Shown here: positions 33,678 through 42,828 of the stretch, piece by piece
Position numbering within the stretch: the first letter of the stretch is position 1
Layout of the letters: the number at the start of each line of letters is the position of its first letter
Origin: Bacteriovorax sp. BSW11_IV
GTDB lineage: Bacteria; Bdellovibrionota; Bacteriovoracia; Bacteriovoracales; Bacteriovoracaceae
Length of the DNA: 64,000 nucleotides
NCBI RefSeq assembly: GCF_000447755.1
Contig: NZ_AUNE01000043.1
Span: forward strand, 1 to 64,000
Reading direction: 5' to 3'
Made by a program: the position numbers and the translations under genes
Notes under the pieces: generated by a model
Seen by the model: the letters and a program-made list of their open reading frames with translations, nothing else
Databases searched by the model: none
What the model was told of the DNA's origin: nothing

Positions 33678-34142
33678 TTAAGAAAGTCCAACGATAAATT
33701 CATATTCTTCTTTGTTAACAGGCATAACTGAAAGTCTGTTGCCTTTTTGAAGAAGGCGCATATCTTTAAGTTCGTCGCACTCTTTCAAGTAGTGAAGAGA
33801 AACAACGTTGGCAAATTTCTTTTTAAATTTAACGTCAACCATCATCCAACGAGGATTTTCTTGTGTGGATTTTGGATCGTAGTAATCTGACTTTTTATCA
33901 AATTGCGTGTGATCGGGGTAAGCAGAGCTTGCCACAGTGGCAAGTCCTGCGATTCCTGGCACTGGACAATTTGAGTGGTAGAAAAGAATAATATCACCGA
34001 CCTGCATTTCATCTCTCATGAAATTTCTGGCCTGATAATTTCTTACGCCATCCCAGTGTTCAGTTTGATTTTCTCTCTTAGAAAGATCATCAATTGAAAA
34101 AACATCAGGCTCACTTTTCATGAGCCAATATTTCTTTGCCAT
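33678..34142 (-). CDS. EVE-domain protein
   Basis: A 154-residue single EVE domain (THYN1/PUA-like fold): YWLMKSEPDVFSIDDL, HWDGVRNYQARNFM, GDIILFYHSN and NPRWMMVDVKF. EVE domains bind modified bases in RNA or DNA; the aromatic cage residues (Trp, Tyr) are visible. The gene is 9 bases downstream of speE on the same strand and is probably co-transcribed. A link to polyamine metabolism is not evident. Confidence 0.92.
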   Translation of the reverse strand: MAKKYWLMKSEPDVFSIDDLSKRENQTEHWDGVRNYQARNFMRDEMQVGDIILFYHSNCPVPGIAGLATVASSAYPDHTQFDKKSDYYDPKSTQENPRWMMVDVKFKKKFANVVSLHYLKECDELKDMRLLQKGNRLSVMPVNKEEYEFIVGLS

Positions 34143-34151
34143 TACTCCACC

Positions 34152-35012
34152 TTAGTTTTGAATAAGTCCTTCTAAGTTCTTTCTTTGGAAAGTTGGAATA
34201 TACTTGAAAGCACCTTCGTGCATATCTGTATTGTAATAACCAAACTCTAATCCAGAATCTTTAACTCTTTGCGGGTTAAAGTCTTTAAGTGGGTGAAGAC
34301 CTTTTGATGCAAAAGTAAATGTCCACAGACCACCTGGGTAAGTTAAGTTAGAGAAGTTGTATACAAAAGTATTTGGGAAAAGCTTGTTCTTAATTGAGAC
34401 AAGTTTCGTTTGCATTGTTACTTCAAAATATGGTGATTCACCCTGAGATACAACAATTCCGTTGTCCGTTAGACAATTATAAATATCTTGGTAGAAGTCT
34501 TCGTTAAATAGTGGTTGAGCTGGACCGATTGGGTCAGTTGAATCAACTAAAATAACGTCGAATTTTTCTTTTGTGTTTTTAACGTATTCAATTCCATCTT
34601 GAATAAGAAGTTCAATTCTTGGATCTTTAAGCATGTCAGCTGTTTGCGGGATATGTTCAACACAAGCGTCTACAACCATTCCATCAATTTCAACCATGAC
34701 ACATTTTTCAACTGAAGGGTGGCGAATAACTTCTCTTGCCGTTCCACCGTCTCCACCACCGATAACAAGAACCTTCTTTGGATTTGGGTGAACAAATAGA
34801 GGAACGTGAGTGATCATGTCGTGGTATACAAACTCATCGCGCTCAGTAACCATTACGAGACCATCGTTAAGAAGCATTTTTCCGTGACCTTTAGTCTCAA
34901 CTACGTCAACAGTTTGGAATTCACTTTTTCCAGAGAAAAGTGTTTTTTCAACTTTATACTTCATTCCGTAAAAATCTCTAAATCTTTCTTCAACCCATAG
35001 ATGTGAATTCAT
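34152..35012 (-). CDS. speE: Spermidine synthase
   Basis: A 286-residue aminopropyltransferase moving the aminopropyl group from decarboxylated SAM to putrescine. Key segments are SEFQTVDVVETKGHGKML, DEFVYHDM, VLVIGGGDGGTAREV, VEIDGMVV and ILVDSTDPIGPA (catalytic Asp). It lies one base after speD, so SAM decarboxylase and its user are one translation unit. Confidence 0.96.
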   Translation of the reverse strand: MNSHLWVEERFRDFYGMKYKVEKTLFSGKSEFQTVDVVETKGHGKMLLNDGLVMVTERDEFVYHDMITHVPLFVHPNPKKVLVIGGGDGGTAREVIRHPSVEKCVMVEIDGMVVDACVEHIPQTADMLKDPRIELLIQDGIEYVKNTKEKFDVILVDSTDPIGPAQPLFNEDFYQDIYNCLTDNGIVVSQGESPYFEVTMQTKLVSIKNKLFPNTFVYNFSNLTYPGGLWTFTFASKGLHPLKDFNPQRVKDSGLEFGYYNTDMHEGAFKYIPTFQRKNLEGLIQN

Positions 35013-35013
35013 A

Positions 35014-35952
35014 TTATAGCTCCTTAATCTTGTATGGTTTTTGTGTTTCTTGTACGTGCTTGTAGTAGTGCGTGAATGTTACTTTGTAACCACACTTTAG
35101 CTCATCTTGCACACGTCTTTTATCTGTATATACCGATGGTACAAATTTAGATAACTCTTTTGTATCATCAGCATTGAAAGTAATAAGATCAAAAGACCCT
35201 GGTCTTAATACTTCAAGTGGAATATTAATCTTTTCCACAAGATTGAAGTTTGCTTCGAAACTAATGTAAGAGCTCTCTTCTTGTGGAGTGATGTGAATCG
35301 TTAAATACTGATCGTCTTTAAGTGCGTTCAATGAATAACCGTATGGAGTAAAGACGAAATCATCAATTTCAAAGCCTGGGATCAGCTGATCGAGGGCCAA
35401 GAACTTTCTAAGGACTTCTTTCGTTTGATTTTCTTTTGTTAGAACATCAATGCACAGAGGACAAATGTCATACATAAGAAGTTCATAAGTTTTATCATCT
35501 TTATCTGGAGTGTATTCTCCATTCATATGAAACAGATAGTTGTGGTGAGCATCAATATGCCCAAAACGGAAGGCCTCTCCGTCCACATGCTCTTTTAGCT
35601 TCTTAACATCATCAAAGAATGTCGTCGGCTGCATATATGAGAAGTACTCATTTTTTCTTTGGAAGATTAGTTGTTTTAAAACGTCTTTTCCTTTCTGTTC
35701 TAGAAAATACAGAACAGCGTCTACTAGTGTTGTTTGCCCACAAGTGATCAAAAGAAAATGATCATCCCATACAAAAAGTGATGATTCAGACAATAAATAA
35801 GCATCGCAGTGCTCGTTGCTAATTTTTGACAGTACCGTCGCATTACACTTAGAAACGAGTGTGCGCCAAAAAGATTCATCAATTGAGCGTAGAGCAATTT
35901 TCTCTTTGTCTACAATCACTTCACATTTCTTTTCAGAACCTTCAAAGATCAA
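35014..35952 (-). CDS. speD: S-adenosylmethionine decarboxylase, eukaryote-type
   Basis: A 312-residue SAM decarboxylase of the animal/plant (AMD1) type rather than the short bacterial SpeD. The start IFEGSEK carries Glu4 and Glu7, equivalent to human Glu8 and Glu11. YLLSESSLFV contains the self-cleavage Glu-Ser, making Ser57 the pyruvoyl precursor; Cys71 in TCGQT is at the same distance as human Cys82. YGYSLNAL and TIHITPQ keep the human Ser229 and His243 equivalents. The start is TTG with AGGAG six bases upstream. It heads the speD-speE operon. Transfer from a eukaryote or a rare bacterial lineage is possible. Confidence 0.93.
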   Translation of the reverse strand: MIFEGSEKKCEVIVDKEKIALRSIDESFWRTLVSKCNATVLSKISNEHCDAYLLSESSLFVWDDHFLLITCGQTTLVDAVLYFLEQKGKDVLKQLIFQRKNEYFSYMQPTTFFDDVKKLKEHVDGEAFRFGHIDAHHNYLFHMNGEYTPDKDDKTYELLMYDICPLCIDVLTKENQTKEVLRKFLALDQLIPGFEIDDFVFTPYGYSLNALKDDQYLTIHITPQEESSYISFEANFNLVEKINIPLEVLRPGSFDLITFNADDTKELSKFVPSVYTDKRRVQDELKCGYKVTFTHYYKHVQETQKPYKIKEL

Positions 35953-36218
35953 GGCCTTCTCCTTATTAAAGGGTCGATAAAATTTAAGAATATCAGTGTG
36001 TTATACGCAAAAATGCGGGCCACGTCTAAAAAAAAATGGACTTATGGCATTAATTTCTTAAAGGCGTTGTAAATCAATGAAATCAGGCATGTGTATTGGG
36101 TTTTGTACGATGATTCTTATTTATTTTTCTTCTTAAAGAATAACGTTTTAGTTGAGGAAGGTTGTCAGTCTAAGCCTTATGAATTACTCGGCCTTGCCAA
36201 AATTATTAGGCAATTTTC

Positions 36219-36246
36219 TAAAGTTCATGCCAGTGAGTTCCGATAA
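36219..36246 (+). promoter_or_regulatory. Possible sigma-28-type promoter in an otherwise featureless gap
   Basis: TAAAGTTC (36219-36226) and TCCGATAA (36239-36246) match the FliA boxes well, but the spacer is one base longer than usual. It lies 39 bases before the PilZ-GAF regulator start. I see nothing else in the 333-base gap 35953-36285. Confidence 0.45.
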
Positions 36247-36285
36247 CAACGATAGGATAGGCCTTAATATTTGAAGGAGTGAGGT

Positions 36286-38226
36286 ATGCTCGCAAGTTTT
36301 CAAGAATTTAAATTTTACCAGTCGTTCAGAATTCCTGTTGAGGAAGCTGATGATCTGAGATTTCTTGTTCAGATAGAAGATGAAGCAGGAAATTTTCATT
36401 ATATTGATGACGCTAAATTAATAGATATTAGTGTTACGGGTCTTGGTTTTTCAACGAAGCAGCGTATTTCTGTACAAGCAGAGCTATCCATTTCACTTCA
36501 ATTTAAAAAATTCCACCTCGACTTATCGGGGAGAGTTGTAAGGGCCTTCTCAAATACCATTGAAGACGAAGAAATTATCTACGGTGTAGAAATTGACGAA
36601 GAGAAAAAAGTACATAAATTTCTTGAACAGTATATTATGAGTTTTTCTTCAGATCGTTTGAAAGAATGTCTGGTTGACTCTGCACTAAAAGAAAAATACA
36701 CAAGTGCTTCTGAAGGTTTTGAGATGTTCTCTCTACTTCTTTCTCTTTTTAAAGACATCACTCACTTCGGAGACAAAGAAGGCTTCCTCGATAATATGCT
36801 TGAAGAAGTTGTGCGTATTATGAATGCACAACGTGCCTCGATTTTTCTCATTAATCCTGAAACTAACGAGCTTGAGGCCGTGGCCGCTCTTGGGGTTGAA
36901 AAAGATACATTAAAATTCGATTACCGCTTAGGTATTGCTGGCTCTGTTTTTACGACAGGTGTTGCACTTAATATCGACGTGCAAAATGATAGTTCACGAT
37001 TCAATGAAGTTTTCGATCAAGTTTTACAATTTCAAACGAAGTCGATTATTTGTCATCCAATCCATAATAGAGAAGATAAGATCATTGGTGTTATCGAAGT
37101 TATTAACAAGAGAAACCAAGATCGTTTTACAATTGAAGATGAAAAAACAATGAAAGTATTAGCACTTGTTTTCTCATCAGTGTTCCACGGTTTCACACCG
37201 ATCAGTGAGACAACACAAATTAGAAGATTCTCTCAGCCATTTGATAGAAAGTTTGCTCTTGTGGGGAGAACTCCACATGTCGGGACACTGAGAAACTCTA
37301 TTATTAAAATCAAAGATCTAGAATCACCAGTTTTAATTCAAGGTGAGAGAGGAGTTGGTAAAACTCTCTATGCAAAAATTCTTCACCACGAAGGAGCAAG
37401 AGGTCTTCACGCATTTGATACAGTTCATTGCGAGAATAAAGATTTTGATACTCTCTCAGAAAGACTTTTTGGACCAGATGAAACGAAGTGTGTATTCACA
37501 AGCTGTAAAGGAGGGACAATCCTTCTTCACGAAGTGTGTGCCCTTAGTTTTGATTTCCAAAAGAGACTTTTACAAGTTTTAAGAGAAAAAGGTATCCCAG
37601 GTAGTCGTTTAAGTTTAGATGCTAGAATTATTGCTTCTACAACTAAAGATCTAGGGAAAATGGTTGATGAAGGGGAGTTCAACAAAGATCTTTATGAACT
37701 TCTGTCTAAGGCCTATATTCAAATTGAACCACTAAGAAGAAGAGTCGAAGATGTTGATCATCTTGTGGATTACTTTTTGAAAATCGAATGTAAGAAGCAA
37801 GGTCTTCTAATGAAGAACTTCTCACCTAAGGCCATTCAAAAAATGAAAGAATACGATTGGCCAGGCAATATTAAAGAGCTTCAAACTTGTATTGAAAGAG
37901 CAGTTCTTTATAATCCACGCTCACACGTGATTACTGAAGTTGCTCTCGAAAATACGACAACACCGCTTCTTGATTTTAATCAAAAGCAAAGAATGTTTGG
38001 AACAATTCCTTACGTAAGTGATTTCTCTATTCCTCTTAAAGATCGTATTGCTCTTGTTGAAAGAGAGATGATCATTGCTGAAATTAAGAGAAATAACGGT
38101 AATAAATCGAAGGCCGCTAAAGAAATGGGAATTTCTCGAGAGGCCCTAAGAAAGAAGCTGCTTCTTTCAAATAACGTTCTTGAGGAGCTTACTCCTGAGG
38201 AAAAAGCTAAAAAGGCAGCCGCTTAG
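36286..38226 (+). CDS. PilZ-GAF-AAA-Fis regulator with a degenerate sigma-54 activation loop
   Basis: A 646-residue regulator. Residues 10-125 are PilZ-like (DISVTGLG, Asp47-Ser49-Gly52) without a clear RxxxR motif. Residues about 165-305 are a GAF domain. An AAA+ domain follows with Walker A GERGVGKT at 353-360, and a Fis-type HTH lies in NKSKAAKEMGISREALRKKL. The GAFTGA loop is replaced by CVFTSC (402-407), about 13 residues normally following it are missing, and Walker B reads GGTILLHEV with His415 for Asp. It probably cannot remodel sigma-54 and may act as a DNA-binding regulator sensing c-di-GMP or a small ligand. Confidence 0.88.
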   Translation: MLASFQEFKFYQSFRIPVEEADDLRFLVQIEDEAGNFHYIDDAKLIDISVTGLGFSTKQRISVQAELSISLQFKKFHLDLSGRVVRAFSNTIEDEEIIYGVEIDEEKKVHKFLEQYIMSFSSDRLKECLVDSALKEKYTSASEGFEMFSLLLSLFKDITHFGDKEGFLDNMLEEVVRIMNAQRASIFLINPETNELEAVAALGVEKDTLKFDYRLGIAGSVFTTGVALNIDVQNDSSRFNEVFDQVLQFQTKSIICHPIHNREDKIIGVIEVINKRNQDRFTIEDEKTMKVLALVFSSVFHGFTPISETTQIRRFSQPFDRKFALVGRTPHVGTLRNSIIKIKDLESPVLIQGERGVGKTLYAKILHHEGARGLHAFDTVHCENKDFDTLSERLFGPDETKCVFTSCKGGTILLHEVCALSFDFQKRLLQVLREKGIPGSRLSLDARIIASTTKDLGKMVDEGEFNKDLYELLSKAYIQIEPLRRRVEDVDHLVDYFLKIECKKQGLLMKNFSPKAIQKMKEYDWPGNIKELQTCIERAVLYNPRSHVITEVALENTTTPLLDFNQKQRMFGTIPYVSDFSIPLKDRIALVEREMIIAEIKRNNGNKSKAAKEMGISREALRKKLLLSNNVLEELTPEEKAKKAAA

Positions 38227-38639
38227 TCTTTTTGGAATTTAACTAATACAATCCTTGTCTTGGGATCGTCTCGAAATTCTGCGAGATAGATCCCTTGCCA
38301 AGTTCCTAGCAAGAGCTGTCCTTTTTCAACGATAAACGCCAAATTCTGATGACACAATAAGCTTTTCATGTGGGAGGGTGAGTCGTCTTCACCTTCATCG
38401 GTATGAGTAATCAGTGATAAATTTCTAGGGGCGAGATGTTTTAAAAAGTTCTCTAAATCTATTCTCGCACTAGGGTCATAGGACTCATTAATTGTCAGAG
38501 CACAGCTTGTATGGGTCACAAAAAGATGTAGGATGCCACTGTGATTGGCACAAATTTGCGAAACATAGCGCTTAACTTCTTCGGTGATATTATAAAACTT
38601 TTCACCATGTGTTTTCACTTCTATTTTGATTATACTCAT
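38223..38639 (-). CDS. YjbQ/UPF0047 family protein
   Basis: A 138-residue protein of the YjbQ family. Signatures are FVTHTSCALTINESYDP, HTDEGEDDSPSHMKS and LLGTWQGIYLAEFRD, with the conserved His residues of the putative active site. Family members have weak thiamine-phosphate synthase activity; the true role is unclear. It converges on the regulator gene with a four-base overlap. Confidence 0.93.
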   Translation of the reverse strand: MSIIKIEVKTHGEKFYNITEEVKRYVSQICANHSGILHLFVTHTSCALTINESYDPSARIDLENFLKHLAPRNLSLITHTDEGEDDSPSHMKSLLCHQNLAFIVEKGQLLLGTWQGIYLAEFRDDPKTRIVLVKFQKD

Positions 38640-38875
38640 GAATAATTCCTTTCATGGCCATCATATAAGAGTGCGCTAAGTATTGAAATTTTTATTTAAA
38701 AATAATTTCTCATCTCGATAAAATTCGTCATAATGACTGCACAGTTATCTTTGCTAATAAAGGGCCGAGCTTGTTTTGAGAATTAAGTCGATTAAATATC
38801 TCAAGTATTCGGTGTCCTGTGACGAAAAGTAGCCATATACAAATCATTGAAGTTGCAAAAAGGGCGGTATAGGCC

Positions 38876-39688
38876 ATGCAAATATTAGATATTTTCATAA
38901 ATCAAATGGGGGTAAAGGACTTCCTCGATATTTTTATCGTGGCCGTCTTACTCTACCAGTTGCTCCGTATCGTTCACGGTACGAGGGCCTTACAAATGTT
39001 ACTTGGGATAGCGTTTCTCGTTATTCTGTTCTTACTTGGACAATACTACAAACTGTATTCTCTAAGCTGGATTCTGACTCACTTTTTTGATTCTTTTTTT
39101 CTTATTTTTATTATTCTTTTCCAAGATCAAATTCGCTCTGCTCTTGCAAGTGTTGGTACGGGAAAAAGAGTTTTTGGACTATTGCAAAAGCAAGAATCTG
39201 ATCTTGATATTGAAGAAATTGTAGAAGTGGCAAGTGCGATGAGCAGAAAACGAATTGGGGCCTTAATGGTTTTTGAAAGAAAACACGGGCTCTTTGACTA
39301 TATTGCCTCAGGTACGAAGATGGATAGTTTTATCCATTCCGATCTTCTCTATTCGATTTTTCAGACAAAGTCGCCACTGCATGATGGTGCCGTTATTTTT
39401 AGAAATAATAAAATTGCAGCTGCAGGTTGTTTTTTACCACTATCAAAAAATGTTGATATCGACCGCCACCTAGGAACACGCCATAGAGCGGCCCTCGGTA
39501 TTAGTGAAGTTAGTGATGCAGTTGTCGTTACTGTGAGTGAAGAAACAGGACGAATTAGTTTGTGTTTAAAAGGTGTTTTCTATCCTTGTGAAAATGAAAA
39601 TCATCTTCGTCAATACATGAAACACTTGTGGGCCCATGAAAAATTAAGTGCCGAACTTAGACCTCTAAATATTGAAGGGGAGGTTTAG
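38876..39688 (+). CDS. cdaA: Diadenylate cyclase CdaA
   Basis: A 270-residue membrane enzyme making c-di-AMP from two ATP. Three N-terminal membrane helices (residues 15-90) precede the DAC domain with Asp170-Gly-Ala and Arg202-His-Arg (LGTRHRAALG). It is followed directly by cdaR and glmM, the order known from Firmicutes, where it couples c-di-AMP to cell-wall precursor synthesis and osmotic balance. No c-di-AMP phosphodiesterase is in the window. Confidence 0.95.
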   Translation: MQILDIFINQMGVKDFLDIFIVAVLLYQLLRIVHGTRALQMLLGIAFLVILFLLGQYYKLYSLSWILTHFFDSFFLIFIILFQDQIRSALASVGTGKRVFGLLQKQESDLDIEEIVEVASAMSRKRIGALMVFERKHGLFDYIASGTKMDSFIHSDLLYSIFQTKSPLHDGAVIFRNNKIAAAGCFLPLSKNVDIDRHLGTRHRAALGISEVSDAVVVTVSEETGRISLCLKGVFYPCENENHLRQYMKHLWAHEKLSAELRPLNIEGEV

Positions 39689-40627
39689 ATGAAGCAAAGA
39701 GTGAAGTTTGCTTTCTCGTCAATTAATCGCAAAAGAACTGAGAAGACGGCCCTTAAAATTGTGAGTTTGTTTATAAGTGTTTTTTTGTGGTTCTACGTTT
39801 TAAATTCTGAACCTCAGGAAATCACAAAGCAGATGAAAATAGAGTTTATCTCACCTGAAGGTCTTGCTGTTTCGGCCATGAATTTTAGTACGATCAATGT
39901 CGAGTTGCGTGGCGCACGCGCTTTTATTAACGAAATTTTACCGCGTGAAGAGCGTGTTGTTGTCAATTTGAATAAGTATCCATTCAAAAAAGGAAAGGAT
40001 TTTACGATTCATATTGGTCCCAATGACATTCCTATTCCCTTTGGAGTGGATGTTCTTTCTGTTACGCCCAATGCTCTTACTGTAAGACTTGATCGTGAAA
40101 TAAAAAAGTTTGTCCCCATTAAAATGAACCTTGTTGGCGCGCTGCCAAGTGAACTCAAGATGGTTAAACAAGAATTGAGTCCTGATAAAGTTATGCTGCA
40201 AGGTCCTGTTGAAGTGATGCGTAATGTTGGTATGGCCAAAACTATACCCATCGATATTAGTGAACTAGAAGGCGAAGGCGAAGTGAAAACGACACTGGCC
40301 GAAATTGACGAGCGCATTACCTATGACAGGGAGCAACCAATTTCATTTGCCTATGATATCAAAGCAAAGAAGGCGAATTTGACACTGAAAAATATCCCGA
40401 TTCGCTTTTTATCTTCTTCAAAGATTTTGAAAGCGACGAGTCGAAAAGTGTCTCTTGATGTCCTCGCACCCGAGGGAATGTCAATTAGAAGTTCACAAGT
40501 GCAGGTGGTTGCTGATATACCAGAGGGGTCAAAAGGGAATGTGGAAATTAAGCTCAAGGCCAATCTGCCAGATGGTGTCCATCTTTTGCAAATTAACCCA
40601 CAATCTATTAATGTTACTGTTCGATAA
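39689..40627 (+). CDS. cdaR: YbbR-domain regulator CdaR
   Basis: A 312-residue protein with one N-terminal membrane helix (IVSLFISVFLWFYVL) and repeated YbbR domains outside the membrane (segments such as VELRGARAFI, VMLQGPVEVM and VSLDVLAPEG). In other bacteria it modulates CdaA. Its ATG follows the cdaA stop directly, with GGGGAGG inside the end of cdaA. Confidence 0.9.
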   Translation: MKQRVKFAFSSINRKRTEKTALKIVSLFISVFLWFYVLNSEPQEITKQMKIEFISPEGLAVSAMNFSTINVELRGARAFINEILPREERVVVNLNKYPFKKGKDFTIHIGPNDIPIPFGVDVLSVTPNALTVRLDREIKKFVPIKMNLVGALPSELKMVKQELSPDKVMLQGPVEVMRNVGMAKTIPIDISELEGEGEVKTTLAEIDERITYDREQPISFAYDIKAKKANLTLKNIPIRFLSSSKILKATSRKVSLDVLAPEGMSIRSSQVQVVADIPEGSKGNVEIKLKANLPDGVHLLQINPQSINVTVR

Positions 40628-40663
40628 TTTTAATGTTGTTTTATATCCAAAGGATAAATGAAA

Positions 40664-42034
40664 ATGTCACAACGCAAGCTTTTTGGAACTGATGGTATTC
40701 GCGGAAAGGCCAATATCTATCCAATGACTTCAGAGATCGCGACGGCCCTAGGACGTGCCGTAACTCATTACTTTCAAACTCATGGCGATGGTAAAAGAAA
40801 AAAACCACTTATCATTGTCGGAAAAGATACGAGACTTAGTTGTTATATGCTGGAGCATGCCTTTGCAGCAGGTGTTTGTTCACAGGGAGGCTCGGTTATT
40901 TTAACTGGACCTCTACCAACTCCAGGTGTGGCCTTTGTTACGAAATCTATGCGTGCGGATGCAGGGGTTATGATCTCTGCTTCACACAATAGTTTTGATG
41001 ATAATGGAATTAAGATCTTCGATGCCTCTGGACATAAACTTCCCGATGAAGTTGAGCTAGAGCTTGAAAATTTAGTTCTCACACCAGATCTAATGCCAGT
41101 TATGGTTGGACCGAAACTTGGAAATGCAAAACGTTTAAAAGAAGTTTTTGGCCGTTATATCGTACATGCGAAATCGGCCCTTAGGGGAGACTTTGATCTT
41201 GATGGCATGAGAATCGTTCTTGATTGTGCCAATGGTGCTGGTTACAAAGTTGCGCCGATGATGTTTGATGAACTTGGGGCAGAAGTGATGACTTTAGGGG
41301 TGAACCCTAATGGAGAAAATATTAATTTGAATTGTGGTTCTCTACACCCAGAAGGCGCGGCCGAGAGTGTGACGAAGTTTCGTGCAGACCTTGGAATCTG
41401 TCTCGATGGTGATGGGGATCGTGTCACAGTTATCAATCACGATGGAAAAGTTATTCATGGTGATGTTCTTATTGGTCTTTTTGCTAAACTTCTTCTTGAT
41501 CAAGGCTCTTTGAAAAAAGGGGACACGGTTGTTGGTACTGTAATGTCAAACCTTGGGCTCGAAGTTTATCTAAGAGAGCTTGGATTGAAATTTCATAGAA
41601 CTAAAGTTGGTGACAGATACATCATGGAGCATATGAAAGAAAGTGGTGCGATCTTAGGCGGAGAGCCGTCTGGACACATTATTTTTAAAGAGTTTGCAAC
41701 AACTGGTGATGGTTGTCTTGCGGCCCTTAAAATGGTTGAGGCCATGAAATTTTACGGCGAAGAACTGCAAAATATTTTAGCGCAAATTCAACTGTATCCT
41801 CAGGTGACTAAAAACGCTATTGTTAATAAAAAAGTTCCCCTCGATACAATTGAGCCAATTCAGGCGCTATTGAAAAAAGTAGATGTGGAACTTGGGGATA
41901 AGGGACGAGTTCTTGTTCGTTACTCTGGAACCGAGCCATTGGCCCGTGTCATGGTTGAAGGCGAGAGATTTGAGCAAGTCGATCGATTATGTGATGAGCT
42001 TGTTGATGTTGTAAGCCGTGAGCTTGGACAATAA
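40664..42034 (+). CDS. glmM: Phosphoglucosamine mutase
   Basis: A 456-residue enzyme converting glucosamine-6-P to glucosamine-1-P for UDP-GlcNAc. Start MSQRKLFGTDGIRGKA; phosphoserine Ser107 in SASHNSFDDNG; metal loop DGDGDR; sugar-binding GGEPSGHI; phosphate-binding RYSGTEPLARVM. The second ATG is preferred by its distance to AGGA. It follows cdaR by 36 bases in one operon. Confidence 0.96.
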   Translation: MSQRKLFGTDGIRGKANIYPMTSEIATALGRAVTHYFQTHGDGKRKKPLIIVGKDTRLSCYMLEHAFAAGVCSQGGSVILTGPLPTPGVAFVTKSMRADAGVMISASHNSFDDNGIKIFDASGHKLPDEVELELENLVLTPDLMPVMVGPKLGNAKRLKEVFGRYIVHAKSALRGDFDLDGMRIVLDCANGAGYKVAPMMFDELGAEVMTLGVNPNGENINLNCGSLHPEGAAESVTKFRADLGICLDGDGDRVTVINHDGKVIHGDVLIGLFAKLLLDQGSLKKGDTVVGTVMSNLGLEVYLRELGLKFHRTKVGDRYIMEHMKESGAILGGEPSGHIIFKEFATTGDGCLAALKMVEAMKFYGEELQNILAQIQLYPQVTKNAIVNKKVPLDTIEPIQALLKKVDVELGDKGRVLVRYSGTEPLARVMVEGERFEQVDRLCDELVDVVSRELGQ

Positions 42035-42048
42035 TTAAAGGAAATAAA

Positions 42049-42801
42049 ATGACGATTCGTTTAGGTGTAAATATTGATCACGTGGCAACTTTAAGACAGG
42101 CCCGTGGCGAAGATTATCCCTCTGTCGTTGAAGCGGCACGTGTGGTTTTAGAAAATGGAGCCGATCAAATTACAATTCATTTACGTGAAGACAGACGCCA
42201 CATTCAGGATATAGATGTTGAAGCGGTTCAACTGGTCACAAAGCGCTATGGGAAACCACTAAATTTAGAGATGGGTTGTAATAAAGAAATTATCGATATC
42301 GCCGTGGCCACCGGCCCCGAGTGGATATGTTTAGTGCCAGAAAAAAGAGAAGAAAAAACGACTGAAGGTGGCCTCGATCTTATTGGTGAGGCCAATAATG
42401 CTAAGGTTCGTGAAACTTGTGCTTATTTAAAAGAAAAAATCCCTGGAACAAAGATTTCTCTGTTTCTAGAGGCCGATATTCATACTCTTGTAAAAGCGAG
42501 TGAGATGAATATTGACGCTGTTGAAATTCATACAGGTGATTATGCTCGTGCTTTTTTACAAGGGGAAGATATTGAGAAGTATTTGACTCAATATAAGGCC
42601 GCGCAGGAGTTCTTGTTGAGCAAAAAGATCAACTGCCATGCCGGTCATGGACTGACACTTGAAAGTGTATGCCCCCTGCTTTCCAATAATCTGTTTGAAG
42701 AATACAATATAGGTCATTGGATAATTTGCCAGGCCCTATTTGAGGGACTTGGTAGTGTAACAGATAAGTTTAAAAAACTATTTGCAAATTATACATATTA
42801 G
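42049..42801 (+). CDS. pdxJ: Pyridoxine 5'-phosphate synthase
   Basis: A 250-residue TIM-barrel enzyme condensing aminoacetone phosphate and deoxyxylulose phosphate in vitamin B6 synthesis. Signatures are RLGVNIDHVATLRQARG, ITIHLREDRRHI, the Glu in NLEMGCN, LVPEKREE, VEIHTGDYA and HAGHGL. It follows glmM by 14 bases. Confidence 0.97.
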   Translation: MTIRLGVNIDHVATLRQARGEDYPSVVEAARVVLENGADQITIHLREDRRHIQDIDVEAVQLVTKRYGKPLNLEMGCNKEIIDIAVATGPEWICLVPEKREEKTTEGGLDLIGEANNAKVRETCAYLKEKIPGTKISLFLEADIHTLVKASEMNIDAVEIHTGDYARAFLQGEDIEKYLTQYKAAQEFLLSKKINCHAGHGLTLESVCPLLSNNLFEEYNIGHWIICQALFEGLGSVTDKFKKLFANYTY

Positions 42802-42828
42802 TTCGTCCAAGGAATAAGGAGTTTCCCT

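Noticed and set aside
38542-38556. TTGGCACAAATTTGC as a sigma-54 promoter on the plus strand
   Set aside because: GG and GC are nine bases apart rather than ten, and it lies inside the yjbQ gene.
38690-38725. TAAA and CTCGATAA before cdaA as a FliA promoter
   Set aside because: The spacer is 13 bases, two short of the required 15.
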